A stretch of 64,000 nt of DNA from Sedimentibacter sp. zth1 (lineage in GTDB: Bacteria; Bacillota; Clostridia; Tissierellales; Sedimentibacteraceae), in NCBI RefSeq assembly GCF_017352195.1, contig NZ_CP071445.1:2852001-2916000 (forward strand). Reading direction: 5' to 3'. Both the position numbers and the translations under genes were made by a program. Positions within the stretch are counted from its first letter, which is position 1. Each line of letters starts with the position of its first letter. Of this stretch, positions 45,490-55,549 are shown one piece after another. The notes under the pieces were generated by a model, which made no database searches, was not told where the DNA came from, and saw nothing but the letters and a program-made list of their open reading frames with translations.

Positions 45490-46071
45490 ATGCAAGATGG
45501 AAAATATGGCTGTAATTTTTGTATGAACGGCCCAAACCAATATAGAAACGAAGATTCATGTTGTTTTTCAAGGTGTCCAAAACATAAAAATATAATATTA
45601 GAATGTGGATGCAAACCACAGGATGCAATATTTGAAATAGATGATGGGTGTGTTGAAGACGATCAAAAATTTGTATTAAATCGTGTAACAGTTGATACTA
45701 CTTGTCTATCTAAGCCTGTTGTAAAAATTGAGTTTTCTAGTATTATTTTCTTTGAAGCAGAAGATGACAGTGGCAGTGAACATGAAGTCGAAGTCGATTT
45801 GCTATTTAAGTTGATAAGAACTTGCAATGGAGTAGAAGAGTGTATTCAAAGTTGGAGATATTTAAAAGAATTTGAAATAGAGAATAGTATTGATGAGTTA
45901 GAAGTAGAAATTAGCGAACCTTTTACAGTGACTTACTGCGATAATCCATGTCCAGGTTGCTGTGAATATAAAATGAAAGTAAAAGGCAAAGATTTTGATG
46001 GAGACTTTGAGGCAATGAGAGTAATTAAGCCTGATTTAAGTGCTCTTGCCCAAGGTAAGTGTGACTATTGA
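45490..46071 (+). CDS. DUF4489-like cysteine-rich protein
   Basis: About 193 residues. A Cys-rich opening (CNFCMNG, CCFSRCPKH) precedes the conserved core ECGCKPQDAIFEI, VTVDTTCLSKPVVKIEFSS and DLLFKLIRTC, closing with CPGCCEYKM and VIKPDLSALAQ. I recognise it as the clostridial DUF4489 type. ATG 45490 fits the AGAGGAG site better than ATG 45484. Function unknown; a terminator (46146-46188) follows. Confidence 0.8.
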   Translation: MQDGKYGCNFCMNGPNQYRNEDSCCFSRCPKHKNIILECGCKPQDAIFEIDDGCVEDDQKFVLNRVTVDTTCLSKPVVKIEFSSIIFFEAEDDSGSEHEVEVDLLFKLIRTCNGVEECIQSWRYLKEFEIENSIDELEVEISEPFTVTYCDNPCPGCCEYKMKVKGKDFDGDFEAMRVIKPDLSALAQGKCDY

Positions 46072-46145
46072 TTTTCAAATAAATCTTGAACTTTTTCAAA
46101 CTGGCTCAACAACTAATAAAATTTAACTAGTACTCGGGGCTCACC

Positions 46146-46188
46146 AAAAGATGGCACATTACAGATTTTCTTTGTAATGTGCCATTTT
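46146..46188 (+). terminator. Terminator after DUF4489-like gene
   Basis: AAAATGGCACATTAC-type arms: GATGGCACATTACA pairs with TGTAATGTGCCATT, with T-rich tail. Confidence 0.8.
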
Positions 46189-46217
46189 AGTTTGCCTTGC
46201 ATGGGCGTAATTTAATG

Positions 46218-46275
46218 CGTTTTAAGAGATGTTTTTTTTGCATAGTTGTTGAACTATAGGTTGATTTAGGGGTAT
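46218..46275 (-). pseudogene. IS3 transposase C-terminal scrap
   Basis: The minus strand reads PLNQPIVQQLCKKNIS then a stop, matching the C-terminus of the IS3 fragment at 42884 (SLNQPIVQQLGNKNLS), in the same orientation. Nothing upstream of it survives. Confidence 0.7.
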
Positions 46276-46482
46276 AATAGTTGCAAGGCATTTAGTTATG
46301 AACAAAGAAGAATACAAGCCTTCATTAAGTTCACTTATAAACTTTCAGGTTCAAAAGGTGCTTTCATATAAGCTATTAGGTTTAGATAGAGAATACTGGA
46401 CAGAAAAAGGTTAACCCTACTGCCAAGCCATGCTCGTTATAAAATCGCTATTTCTTGCAAAAACAAGTGTACGAATAAAGCA

Positions 46483-46677
46483 ATGAATATTATAGAACGA
46501 ATAGGCAGATACAGTTCGATGTTTTTGATGTTTCTTAACATTGGAATAGCTGAATTTTGTTTCCGTTTCAACGATGCATTTGCAATTTTGCTTGTGGGCA
46601 TGGCTGCTTATAATATTCGGCATCTGCTTTTCTGTTGGACATATCTATGTTGCTATCAAAACAACTTCGCAAAATGA
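46483..46677 (+). pseudogene. Remnant of a membrane protein
   Basis: 64 residues opening MNIIERIGRYSSMFLMFLNIGI, like the second helix of a longer family of small membrane proteins (RIGRY..MFLMI..IG). The frame then leaves the expected hydrophobic pattern. No ribosome site. A 39-residue open frame just upstream (46298-46414, MNKEEYKPSL) may be another scrap. Low confidence. Confidence 0.35.
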
Positions 46678-47038
46678 GCATACCCTTTAAACCAATTAGA
46701 AACTAAATAGAAAGCCAAGAGGCAAAGTTCTTCGTTCGGCTGTAAAGTTATATTATTCAGTTGATGTGTTTACTTTTTTTTGTTATCATGATACACTAAA
46801 ACTAAATAATGGTAGTTAGAAATTTGTATCTGCAAAGTATTAGGATTAATTTAAGCTCTTATCTGAAAGAAATTAACCATTCATATTTTAGCAGAGAATT
46901 GGAATATAATATATTTTAGTGAAAAATTAAATTGATTTTTGGCATAAAAATGTTATAGCAAACTAAAAAGTTATCCGCTTGTGGTATAAGGCAAGACTGA
47001 AACGGAAAATTTCTGAGTTATAACGGAATGGAGAAACT
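46678..47038. other. Gene-free stretch before the two-component operon
   Basis: AT-rich; a weak promoter (TTGATT, 16 bases, TATAGC) is possible at about 46932-46960. No other feature is seen. Confidence 0.4.
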
Positions 47039-47734
47039 ATGTTACAGAAAAATATTCTTATAATTGATGATGATGAGGATTTATCTTCAGTTATAAGTGA
47101 TATGCTTACTTACTATGGATATATGGTCACTTGTGCTGTAGACAGTGAGAATGCATTTTCACTTCTTTCTGATAATAAATATCATCTAATATTGCTTGAT
47201 ATAAATCTTCCTGATAGTACAGGATTTGAAGTATGTAGGGAACTTCGTCGTGTATCAACTGTCCCTGTTATATTTGCAAGTGCAAGAACAAATGAAGATG
47301 ACAGGGTAAGGGGTTTTGATATAGGGGGAGATGATTATCTTCCTAAACCATATTCACTTAAAGAGCTTCTGTCGAGAATCAATGCACTTATTCGGCGTAC
47401 ATATGACTTTGCAGAAGAAGAAAAAATAATTAATTTTGGAAATATATCTATAAACATAATGGCAAGAACAGTTTCAAAACGTGGAAATAAAGTATCACTT
47501 TCGTTAAAGGAATTTGACTTGATTTCATATTTTGCGCAGCATATAAATACAGCAATTTCAAAAGAAAAGCTAATTTCTGAGGTGTGGGGAATGTTCAGTG
47601 AAGTTGAGCCATCAACTCTAACTGTTCATATGCGTTGGTTGAGAGAAAAGCTTGAGGAAAACCCAGCCAATCCGGAGTATTTAAAAACAGTCTGGGGATT
47701 AGGATATATGTTAGAGGTGCATAATGAAAAGTAA
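47039..47734 (+). CDS. OmpR/PhoB-family response regulator
   Basis: 231 residues. Receiver with IIDDDED (acidic pocket), LLDINLP (phosphoacceptor Asp about 54) and KPYSLKEL (Lys about 104); C-terminal winged helix with LKEFDLISYF and RWLREKLEENP. It overlaps the kinase gene by 11 bases. Together with the downstream FtsX-type ABC transporter it forms a Bce/Vir-like detoxification module that senses and expels antimicrobial peptides (by analogy). Confidence 0.92.
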   Translation: MLQKNILIIDDDEDLSSVISDMLTYYGYMVTCAVDSENAFSLLSDNKYHLILLDINLPDSTGFEVCRELRRVSTVPVIFASARTNEDDRVRGFDIGGDDYLPKPYSLKELLSRINALIRRTYDFAEEEKIINFGNISINIMARTVSKRGNKVSLSLKEFDLISYFAQHINTAISKEKLISEVWGMFSEVEPSTLTVHMRWLREKLEENPANPEYLKTVWGLGYMLEVHNEK

Positions 47735-48887
47735 ATTATTTAAGGCTACAGTGCTTTTCGAAATACTTGTTATTCTAATAACATTTTTATTTATCTATAA
47801 TAAAAAGACTGAAAATTTATCAGATGTAAAAGCTGAACAGATAATAGCACTTAATGAAATAAATCAGCTGACACTGATTGCTGTTTCATCAGGTGATGTA
47901 TTGGCAATCAGTGAAATAACTGATAAAATATCTTCTCTTCAGGATAATATACGACTAAAAACAAGTGGCAGACCACAAAAACAGAATTTCTCAATTCTGT
48001 TTTTGTCCGGAACTTGTATGATATTTATATTAATTATATTTATATACATATATTTACAGATAATACGTCCATTTGATAAAATGGAAAAATATATAGATAA
48101 TATTGCAATGGGAAATTTTGATTTACCACTTGATTTTGAACGGTCAAACTATTTTGGCGCATTCACATGGGCTTTTGACAATATGAGAAAAGAAATAACA
48201 AAAGCACGTTCCTGTGAACATGAGGCAATTGAAAACAACAAGACCGTTATAGCAACTCTTTCGCATGATATCAAAACTCCTATATCTTCAATACGTGCTT
48301 ATGCAGAAGGGCTTGAGATGAATTTTGGCGGTACTGCAGAAAAACGCGAGAAATATTTGAGTATAATCATGAAAAAATGTGACGAGGTTGCAAAGCTTAC
48401 CAATGATCTCTTCATACATTCAATTTCTGATCTCAATAAGCTTAAAGTAAATATACAAAAGGTAGAAATATGTGAGCTGATACATGATACAGTAATTGAT
48501 ATCTCAGCAGAGCATGATGATGTTAATTTTGAAAATCCGCTTTTTAAAGTACAGGTAATGGCTGACAGGAAACGTTTTGTACAAGTAACTGAAAACCTTA
48601 TTAACAATTCAAGAAAATATGCAAAAACAAGAATAGATGTATCTGTAAAGCAGAAAAAAGACAATGTATATATAGTTTTCCGTGACTATGGAAAAGGAAT
48701 TTCTGATGAAGATATGCCTTTTGTATTTGATAAGTTCTATCGAGGCAGAAATTGTAAGGATGAGCAGGGCTCAGGTCTTGGATTATATATTGTCAGGTAT
48801 ATAATGCAGCAGATGAAAGGAGAAATATTATTACATAATTACTCTGAAGGACTTGAATCAACACTTGTTCTTCCCATAATAAAGTGA
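47724..48887 (+). CDS. Sensor histidine kinase
   Basis: 387 residues. Two membrane segments (about 7-25 and 90-112) enclose a short 65-residue extracellular loop. HAMP-like region, then the phosphoacceptor His in LSHDIKTPISSI (about 180), N-box ENLINNSRKYA, G1 DYGKGISDED and G2 GSGLGLYIVRY. It is partner of the preceding regulator. Confidence 0.92.
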   Translation: MKSKLFKATVLFEILVILITFLFIYNKKTENLSDVKAEQIIALNEINQLTLIAVSSGDVLAISEITDKISSLQDNIRLKTSGRPQKQNFSILFLSGTCMIFILIIFIYIYLQIIRPFDKMEKYIDNIAMGNFDLPLDFERSNYFGAFTWAFDNMRKEITKARSCEHEAIENNKTVIATLSHDIKTPISSIRAYAEGLEMNFGGTAEKREKYLSIIMKKCDEVAKLTNDLFIHSISDLNKLKVNIQKVEICELIHDTVIDISAEHDDVNFENPLFKVQVMADRKRFVQVTENLINNSRKYAKTRIDVSVKQKKDNVYIVFRDYGKGISDEDMPFVFDKFYRGRNCKDEQGSGLGLYIVRYIMQQMKGEILLHNYSEGLESTLVLPIIK

Positions 48888-48957
48888 TATATCTGTTCTT
48901 AAGGATTTCTTAATAATTAATCTGATAGAATTTAAGCAATACAAACGAAAGGACATT

Positions 48958-49722
48958 ATGTATATGAAAAAAATAATTCTGTCAACAAGAAAACTATGTA
49001 AAAGTTATGCTCATAACGGAGAACAGAACCACATATTAAGTCAAGTGGATATTGATATCTATGATGGTGACTTTACAATAATTATGGGCGCTTCAGGATC
49101 AGGAAAATCTACTTTACTTTATTCTTTAAGCGGAATGGATAGAGTAACGGCAGGAGAAGTTGTCTATAAAGGAGAAAACATTGTTAAGTTCAGTGAAAAT
49201 AAGCTTGCTGCTTTGAGACACAATGATTTTGGATTTGTTTTTCAGCAGATGCACCTTATAAGTAATCTTAGCATTTTTGAAAATATAGCAGTTCCCGGCT
49301 ATCTTAATAAGAAGTCAGCAAATGAAGTGAATAAGCGGGCTGATATGCTTATTCAGAAAATGGGACTTTCAAAAATAAAGACTCATCTTCCGTCACAGAC
49401 TTCAGGTGGAGAACAACAGAGGGCAGCAATATCAAGGGCTGTTATCAATTTGCCAGTGCTGCTCTTTGCTGATGAACCGACTGGTGCACTCAACAGAAAA
49501 AACACAATAGAAGTTTTAAATCTTCTTACGAACATGAATAAAGAGGGTCAGAGTATTCTTATGGTCACACATGATATGCGTGCAGCACTTCGTGCTACTA
49601 GAATACTTTATCTTGAAGATGGGAATATAAGTGGTGAACTTACTTTACCTCCATTTGATGATACTGAAGAAAAAAGCCGTGAAACACAGGTTAATGCATG
49701 GCTTTCTTCAATGGAATGGTAG
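48958..49722 (+). CDS. ABC transporter ATPase (BceA/MacB-type)
   Basis: 254 residues. Walker A GASGSGKST, signature SGGEQQRAAISRAV, Walker B FADEPTGALN, H-loop VTHDMR. AAAGGA at 48948-48953 leaves either ATG 48958 (4 bases) or ATG 48964 (10 bases) as the start. It is the ATPase of the FtsX-type permease that follows. Weakly similar to 18387-19133; both sets are MacB-like. Confidence 0.9.
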   Translation: MYMKKIILSTRKLCKSYAHNGEQNHILSQVDIDIYDGDFTIIMGASGSGKSTLLYSLSGMDRVTAGEVVYKGENIVKFSENKLAALRHNDFGFVFQQMHLISNLSIFENIAVPGYLNKKSANEVNKRADMLIQKMGLSKIKTHLPSQTSGGEQQRAAISRAVINLPVLLFADEPTGALNRKNTIEVLNLLTNMNKEGQSILMVTHDMRAALRATRILYLEDGNISGELTLPPFDDTEEKSRETQVNAWLSSMEW

Positions 49723-49730
49723 GTGTAAGT

Positions 49731-52097
49731 ATGGACATTTTTACTATTCTTAAAGCAAATATAAGATATAAAAAAGGCGCATTCAAAAGCATAATTTTTC
49801 TTATGCTCATTATCTCAATGGCACTTACATCAATCATAAGCCTTAATGATAATATCAGTTCAACGCTTGAAAAAGCATTTAATAAAATCGATACAGGCGA
49901 TATAGTTTCATTTATAAGTGATAAAAATCTGACTGATGATATAAAAGCAAAGGTTACAAATTCACAAGATGTTGACTATGTAAAAGATATTGAATGTATT
50001 GCTGCTGATAATGCGACAGTAAATAACAAGTTAAGTACCAGTGCGATTTTTCTTGTTTCTGGACATGACAGTTTTAAGTATCCTGTTTTTAATAATAAGG
50101 AAACAGGATTTGTCAATAATCCTGAATCTCTTGAATCTGGAGAAATATATGTACCAATAAGTTATAAGACATTATATAATTGTAAAACAGGAAGTAAGAT
50201 AACAATTGAATTGGCGGACAGTAAAATGAATCTTACAGTAAAAGGGTTTATTCAGGATGCATTTATAGGTGCATACGTAATGGGAATCAAACAGGCATTT
50301 ATTTCTGCGGAAGACTATATTAAGTTTAGTAATTTATATTCTGAGAATATAACTAATCCAAATATCTCAATTATAAAATTTCATATATATAACATATATC
50401 AGTCTGATAACAGCAAACTTTCAACGGGTAAATTCAAGACAAATATAAATGCAATTTCAGGTATATGTAATAATTCAATATATACTATGTCAAGTAGAGA
50501 AGCTATGAAATATACTAAAATTTTTACTGATGTGGGAAGTAATATCCTGTATGTATTTATTATCCTGCTACTCTTTATTGTTATGATAATTATGGGACAT
50601 AGTATCTCTACAGGAATAGAAATGGATTATGTCAATCTTGGAGTTTTGAAATCACAGGGATTTACAAAAGGTAAACTACGTAGTATTTTTGTTTTACAGT
50701 ATTTTATTGCTGAATTAATCGGAGCTGTTTGGGGTACGATTATTGCGATACCTGTCACAAGACTGCTTGGAAACATTTTTCAGCCAATTACAGGAATACT
50801 TGCGGTGTCTGATATATCATTACTTAAATCTTTAAGTGCGATTATTGGTATTATGGTTCTAGAAATATTATTTGTATTTTTTAAAACGGCAAAGATATCG
50901 AAAATATCTCCTGTAAAAGCTATATCAGGTGGAAAAGACAGTGTTTATTTTGACAGCTGGATTAATATTCCGATTGGAAAGAAAGCATTGTCTTTAAGAC
51001 TTGCATTAAGACAGTTTATGTCTAATAAACGTCAGCATTTATGTACAGTAGTTGTCGTAGCTATACTTGTATTCTTTATGATGTCGATGACTATTGTTAC
51101 AAATTCAATAACGAGTAAAACTGCTATTGAAAGCCTTGGTGGAATTATATCCGATATTGACTGTAAATCAACTAAAAATATGACAATGGATAAGGCAGAT
51201 GAAATAGAATTTGAAATAAATAAAATAACTCCTGTTGTAAATTCTGTTTATTCTAGAAATGATTATTATGCCTTGGATAATGCGCAATATTATGCAAGTG
51301 TTTATAATAAACCGGAAGCTTTTAAAAGTATATTGAAAGGTCGTATACCATTATATGATAATGAAATAGTTATTACCGAAATATTATCTGATGAAATCGA
51401 AAAGGGCATAGGTGATACCGTTACTGTATCTACTAAAAATAAAGAGAAAAAATATATAATTTCAGGTTTGTTCCAGTATATGAACGATGTCGGAAAATGC
51501 TTTGGAATGACGTTTGCTACTGCAGAAAGAATAACTCAAGAAAAGATTAGACCCGGATATTTTTATTATGTAATTAAAGATAAATCAAAAATACAGAAGG
51601 TCACAGATATGCTTAACGAAAAATTCAGTGATGTTTTATCTGCTACAGTGTATGACATCAAAAAAGATGCAAATGTAAAAACCATTCAGGATTCCCTTGA
51701 TGCTATAACCAGTTTGATTTATATAATTTCAGTTGTAATTGTCCTTGTAATTGTAACAATGGTATGCGCAAAAACATTTCTGAAAGAAAAGATTGATATA
51801 GGAATATATAAGTCGATTGGTTTTACTGACAGGAATATCCGTTTTCATTTTACATTAAGATTTATAGTGGTTTCAGTAGTAGGCTCGGTATTTGGTATTA
51901 TATTATCGTTACTGCTGACAAGTAAAATGATCAATAGCTTATTCAGAATTATTGGAATATCTAGTTTAGCAACTGAATATAGCTTGTTTACAATACTTGC
52001 ACCAACTGTTCTTATATGTGTATGCTTTGTTGTATTTTCATATTTTTCTTCTAGAAAGGTAAAAAAGGTTTCAGTTAATGAACTTATTTTTGAATAA
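49731..52097 (+). CDS. FtsX-type ABC transporter permease
   Basis: 788 residues from ATG 49731, behind GGTAGGTG; an earlier in-frame ATG (49698) lies inside the ATPase gene. One N-terminal membrane segment, an extracytoplasmic domain (about 40-260), an FtsX domain with LGVLKSQGFTKGKL, a second extracytoplasmic part, and a C-terminal FtsX domain with GIYKSIGFTDRNI. About eight membrane segments. Peptide-antibiotic export or resistance is likely from the operon layout. Confidence 0.88.
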   Translation: MDIFTILKANIRYKKGAFKSIIFLMLIISMALTSIISLNDNISSTLEKAFNKIDTGDIVSFISDKNLTDDIKAKVTNSQDVDYVKDIECIAADNATVNNKLSTSAIFLVSGHDSFKYPVFNNKETGFVNNPESLESGEIYVPISYKTLYNCKTGSKITIELADSKMNLTVKGFIQDAFIGAYVMGIKQAFISAEDYIKFSNLYSENITNPNISIIKFHIYNIYQSDNSKLSTGKFKTNINAISGICNNSIYTMSSREAMKYTKIFTDVGSNILYVFIILLLFIVMIIMGHSISTGIEMDYVNLGVLKSQGFTKGKLRSIFVLQYFIAELIGAVWGTIIAIPVTRLLGNIFQPITGILAVSDISLLKSLSAIIGIMVLEILFVFFKTAKISKISPVKAISGGKDSVYFDSWINIPIGKKALSLRLALRQFMSNKRQHLCTVVVVAILVFFMMSMTIVTNSITSKTAIESLGGIISDIDCKSTKNMTMDKADEIEFEINKITPVVNSVYSRNDYYALDNAQYYASVYNKPEAFKSILKGRIPLYDNEIVITEILSDEIEKGIGDTVTVSTKNKEKKYIISGLFQYMNDVGKCFGMTFATAERITQEKIRPGYFYYVIKDKSKIQKVTDMLNEKFSDVLSATVYDIKKDANVKTIQDSLDAITSLIYIISVVIVLVIVTMVCAKTFLKEKIDIGIYKSIGFTDRNIRFHFTLRFIVVSVVGSVFGIILSLLLTSKMINSLFRIIGISSLATEYSLFTILAPTVLICVCFVVFSYFSSRKVKKVSVNELIFE

Positions 52098-52129
52098 TAT
52101 AGAAGCAACTAAAATAATAAAAAATTGGC

Positions 52130-52275
52130 TGGTGTAGAAAACGTAAGTCGAATTCAGAATTTTAAAAAAGAAAAAACAAATAAAGTAATTAAGGAATTAA
52201 AGAATAATGGACTGTCAATAAGACAAATAGAAAGATTAACGAGGATTAGTATTGGTTTAATAAGAAGAATATAGC
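52130..52275 (+). pseudogene. RAYT transposase C-terminal relic
   Basis: Reads KVIKELKNNGLSIRQIERL then TRISIGLIRRI and a stop, the C-terminal HTH-like end of RAYT proteins. The catalytic part is absent. A REP-like AACCGTCT follows at 52283-52290. Confidence 0.75.
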
Positions 52276-52282
52276 ACAGAAT

Positions 52283-52290
52283 AACCGTCT
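52283..52290. repeat. REP-like repeat, copy 4 (degenerate)
   Basis: AACCGTCT immediately after the RAYT relic; compare AACCGTCCC at 12541, 13769. Confidence 0.5.
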
Positions 52291-52293
52291 CCA

Positions 52294-52617
52294 TGTGTTG
52301 TATACATGGAAAATATATCTGGAATGCTAAAGGCATTTGTTGATAGAACTTGCAGTTGGTTTCATAGAATGGAACTATTGTCAAGACTTGGAGTAGTTAA
52401 TCATATTGAAGAATTAAAAGAGCAAGTTGATTTTCTTAGAAATATCTTAGTGGAAAATGACGGAATATTCAAAAATAAGCTAAGTCACTATTACTTTACA
52501 AAATGGGGCACCTATACTGGTTTAGCATTGGAAAAAGATTGGAGATCCAAAAAAAGACGTATGTGTGATTTAACATTTAGAAGCTTATTAATATTGTATA
52601 ATTCAGAAATACATTAA
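52294..52617 (+). pseudogene. NADPH-dependent FMN reductase/flavodoxin-fold protein, 5'-truncated
   Basis: The frame opens with VVYMENISGMLKAFVDRTCSW, matching the middle of flavodoxin-fold reductases just after their usual SPVY motif. The first roughly 70 residues (flavin phosphate loop) are missing and replaced by the RAYT relic. The first ATG (52306) is internal to the fold. It has normal-looking continuing sequence to the stop but cannot bind FMN normally. Confidence 0.72.
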
Positions 52618-52851
52618 GGAATATTATGTATGACACTGAGTTACAAAATGCAGAGAAAATAAACAAACAGAAATTAGTCAATACATACATACGGACACAA
52701 AAATAAGCCTAGAACTATGAACAAAGAGATTTTCATATAGCAACAAAAATTAGAAACAAAGCGATTTTTTGTTGCCACCAAAGATGAAATGAACATGAAG
52801 GAAATTTATATTAGCTGTATCGATAAGTCAATAAAAGGGAGTATATGTCAG

Positions 52852-53445
52852 ATGAAATTAGTTGAGAATATTTCAAAAGAAGAATTAAAGAATATCTCAA
52901 AAATTGTAGGTGAAGCTTTTGTTAATAATGAACTATTTCATGAATTTGGGTCACTTGAAGAACGAAAAGCATTAGTGTTGAGATATATGGAGTCATATGT
53001 AAAATGTACATATAATATGAATGCACTTTATCAGAATGATGAGAGTAATTCTTATATAGGCTTAATTTATAGTGATAGGAAAGCAGTTTTACCACAAATA
53101 AAAATGATGTTTACATTAATTAGAATAATCCCGTTTCGTATAATGAAAAGGTTTTTAAAACATGTTAAAGAGATTGCCGATGGAAATAAAGAATATACTA
53201 AAAATACATATCTAGAAGTTTTAATGGTTTGCGTGGGAAAAGAGAATCAAGGACAAGGAAAGGCAAAAGAATTAGTGAATTTTGCAAAACAAATGGCAGA
53301 TAAACGCAACGTTCCTTTGCTTTTTGACACAGATATGGAGGATTATGCTAAGATGTACCAACATCTCGGTTGTAAATTATACAATATAAAGTCTGCTTCA
53401 AATGGTGTTGCAAGATACAATTTGGTTTGGAAAGCTAATTTATAA
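52852..53445 (+). CDS. GNAT-family acetyltransferase
   Basis: About 197 residues from ATG 52852 (AGGGAG upstream); an in-frame ATG at 52789 lacks a ribosome site. The acetyl-CoA loop is in VCVGKENQGQGKAKELV, followed by LLFDTDMEDYAKMYQHLGC. Resembles GCN5-like acetyltransferases of the Rv0428c/Pat group. Substrate unknown. A terminator follows at 53510-53562. Confidence 0.8.
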   Translation: MKLVENISKEELKNISKIVGEAFVNNELFHEFGSLEERKALVLRYMESYVKCTYNMNALYQNDESNSYIGLIYSDRKAVLPQIKMMFTLIRIIPFRIMKRFLKHVKEIADGNKEYTKNTYLEVLMVCVGKENQGQGKAKELVNFAKQMADKRNVPLLFDTDMEDYAKMYQHLGCKLYNIKSASNGVARYNLVWKANL

Positions 53446-53509
53446 TAAGTTTTTTGTTGCTAGTAAAATGAGCAGAGACCTTATATGAAAAACTTAATAT
53501 TGAAATCAT

Positions 53510-53562
53510 GAAGCTAAGTTTTAGGTCAACTTAAAGTACCTTTATGCTTAGCTTCTTTTTAT
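53510..53562 (+). terminator. Terminator after GNAT gene
   Basis: GAAGCTAAG pairs with CTTAGCTTC, with a T run. The bases from 53563 to 53874 hold no other supportable feature apart from AT-rich leader sequence. Confidence 0.75.
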
Positions 53563-53874
53563 TACTAGATTACTAGGAACGTTCCAGCAGGAAACCAATT
53601 TTGTTTGTAGTAAAATTCTTTAAGGAGTTTTTCCTGAAAGGTAAATTTTATCTCTTGTTTCCTATTAATAAATTAGGAGAAAAGAGTTTTTTTGTTTTTG
53701 TCAGAATATTAGTGATAAAACTATGTATAAAAATATAGGCAAAATTGTACAAAATAATTTTAACATTAATATTTATGTGAAAACGGCATAATAAAGTTGC
53801 GAAAGCAAATACTAAAAGTATTGTGTTGATATAGAAGTATATAACAAAAAAACAGAAAAAGGAAAGAAGATACA

Positions 53875-55350
53875 ATGACAGAGAGAAAAGCAAAAATAGA
53901 AACAGGATGGAATTTAGACAACAGTTATGCTCGTCTGCCTAAATCATTTTTTACAAGTCTTAATCCAACCCCTGTATGTTCACCAAAGTTGATTATTCTA
54001 AATCATTCGTTGGCAACATCTTTGGGATTGAATGTGCAGGCATTGCAAAGCAATGATGGTGTAGCGGTGTTTGCTGGTAACCAAATTCCCGAAGGTGCTT
54101 TGCCTCTTGCTCAGGCTTATTCGGGACATCAATTTGGACATTTTACTATGTTAGGGGACGGTCGGGCTCTACTGCTTGGTGAACAGATTATTCCACAAGG
54201 TAATAGGGTTGATATTCAGCTCAAGGGTTCAGGTAAAACGCCATACTCTCGCGGGGGCGATGGTCGAGCGTCTCTTGGTCCTATGTTACGCGAATATATC
54301 ATCAGCGAAGCAATGCATGCATTGGGGATTGCTACCACCCGAAGCTTAGCTGTGGTCACAACTGGGGAGTCAATAATTCGTGAAACCTACTTGCCTGGTG
54401 CAATTTTGACAAGGGTGGCTACTAGTCATCTAAGAGTAGGAACTTTTGAATATGTTTCAAACTGGGGTACTTTGAAGGAACTAAAGGCTTTGGCTGATTA
54501 TACATTGGAAAGACATTTTCCAGACGTTGATGTTGTTGAGAACCGTTATCTTTTCTTACTTAAGGAAGTGATTAAGCGTCAAGCATTGTTGATTGCCAAA
54601 TGGCAACTTGTTGGCTTTATCCATGGTGTTATGAATACTGATAATATGACTATTAGTGGAGAAACCATTGATTATGGCCCTTGTGCTTTTATGGATGCTT
54701 ATGACCCTAAAACGGTATTCAGTTCCATTGATACTTATGGACGTTATGCCTATGGCAATCAACCGCATATTGCCGCGTGGAATTTGGGTAGATTTGCTGA
54801 AAGCCTATTGCCTCTGTTGCATGTTAATAAGACACAGGCTATTAAATTGGCTCAGGATGAGATTTCGAGTTTTAATGAGTTGTATCACTGTAATTGGCTT
54901 ACGGGAATGAGGGCAAAACTAGGAATATTTAACGAAGAGTTGCAGGATGAATCCATTATTCAAGGTCTACTCAATATAATGCAGAAGTATGGTGCGGACT
55001 ATACCAATACCTTTCTAGCATTAACTTTTGATAAGCTAGAGGATATGTCCATGTTTGGTACTAAGGAATTTAGTCAGTGGAATGAGCTATGGCAGGCGAG
55101 ATTAAGTAGGCAGCAGGAGTCAAAAGCTTCTTCGCATGAGTTGATGCGAAATAGCAATCCCGCGTTAATTCCTCGCAATCACCGAGTAGAAGAAGCACTA
55201 GAAGCGGCGGTGAAACATGGAGATTACAATGTGATGGAACGGTTTCTTGATGTTCTTTCGAACCCTTATGCGCATTCTTCTAAACAGGCTGATTACTCCA
55301 CATTGCCTGCACCATCAAACAGTCCTTACCGAACTTTTTGTGGTACCTAA
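53875..55350 (+). CDS. selO: SelO protein adenylyltransferase (pseudokinase)
   Basis: 491 residues, full length for the family. Typical stretches: [47 protein letters not shown] (nucleotide site), [12 protein letters not shown] and DYGPCAFMD (metal-binding Asn/Asp), and the C-terminal YRTFCGT. SelO/YdiU transfers AMP to protein Ser/Thr/Tyr residues and acts in redox homeostasis. The penultimate-type Cys near the end is kept as Cys. The gene is visibly richer in G+C than its neighbours (CGCGGGGGCGATGG-like stretches near 54250), suggesting recent transfer. AAAGGAAAG lies upstream. A likely terminator follows at 55379-55420. Confidence 0.92.
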   Translation: MTERKAKIETGWNLDNSYARLPKSFFTSLNPTPVCSPKLIILNHSLATSLGLNVQALQSNDGVAVFAGNQIPEGALPLAQAYSGHQFGHFTMLGDGRALLLGEQIIPQGNRVDIQLKGSGKTPYSRGGDGRASLGPMLREYIISEAMHALGIATTRSLAVVTTGESIIRETYLPGAILTRVATSHLRVGTFEYVSNWGTLKELKALADYTLERHFPDVDVVENRYLFLLKEVIKRQALLIAKWQLVGFIHGVMNTDNMTISGETIDYGPCAFMDAYDPKTVFSSIDTYGRYAYGNQPHIAAWNLGRFAESLLPLLHVNKTQAIKLAQDEISSFNELYHCNWLTGMRAKLGIFNEELQDESIIQGLLNIMQKYGADYTNTFLALTFDKLEDMSMFGTKEFSQWNELWQARLSRQQESKASSHELMRNSNPALIPRNHRVEEALEAAVKHGDYNVMERFLDVLSNPYAHSSKQADYSTLPAPSNSPYRTFCGT

Positions 55351-55378
55351 TATTTAAAAAGTATGTCATAAAATTTTT

Positions 55379-55420
55379 AGAATCTTTCTATCATTGAAGA
55401 TAATGGAAGGTTCTTTTTAT
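55379..55420 (+). terminator. Terminator after selO
   Basis: Imperfect hairpin, AGAATCTTTC against GGAAGGTTCT, with T run. Confidence 0.6.
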
Positions 55421-55549
55421 TTTAAAAAAATTTATAAATATATTGTAAAAAAATATGAAACATGTTACTATAATATCAGTGATATATCACGGGTATATTT
55501 TTAATATACAAAAGATATTATTACAAATAATTAAATGAGAGGATAAAAT

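Noticed and set aside
54656-54910. Second open frame inside selO
   Set aside because: Shadow frame; the main frame carries all conserved SelO motifs.
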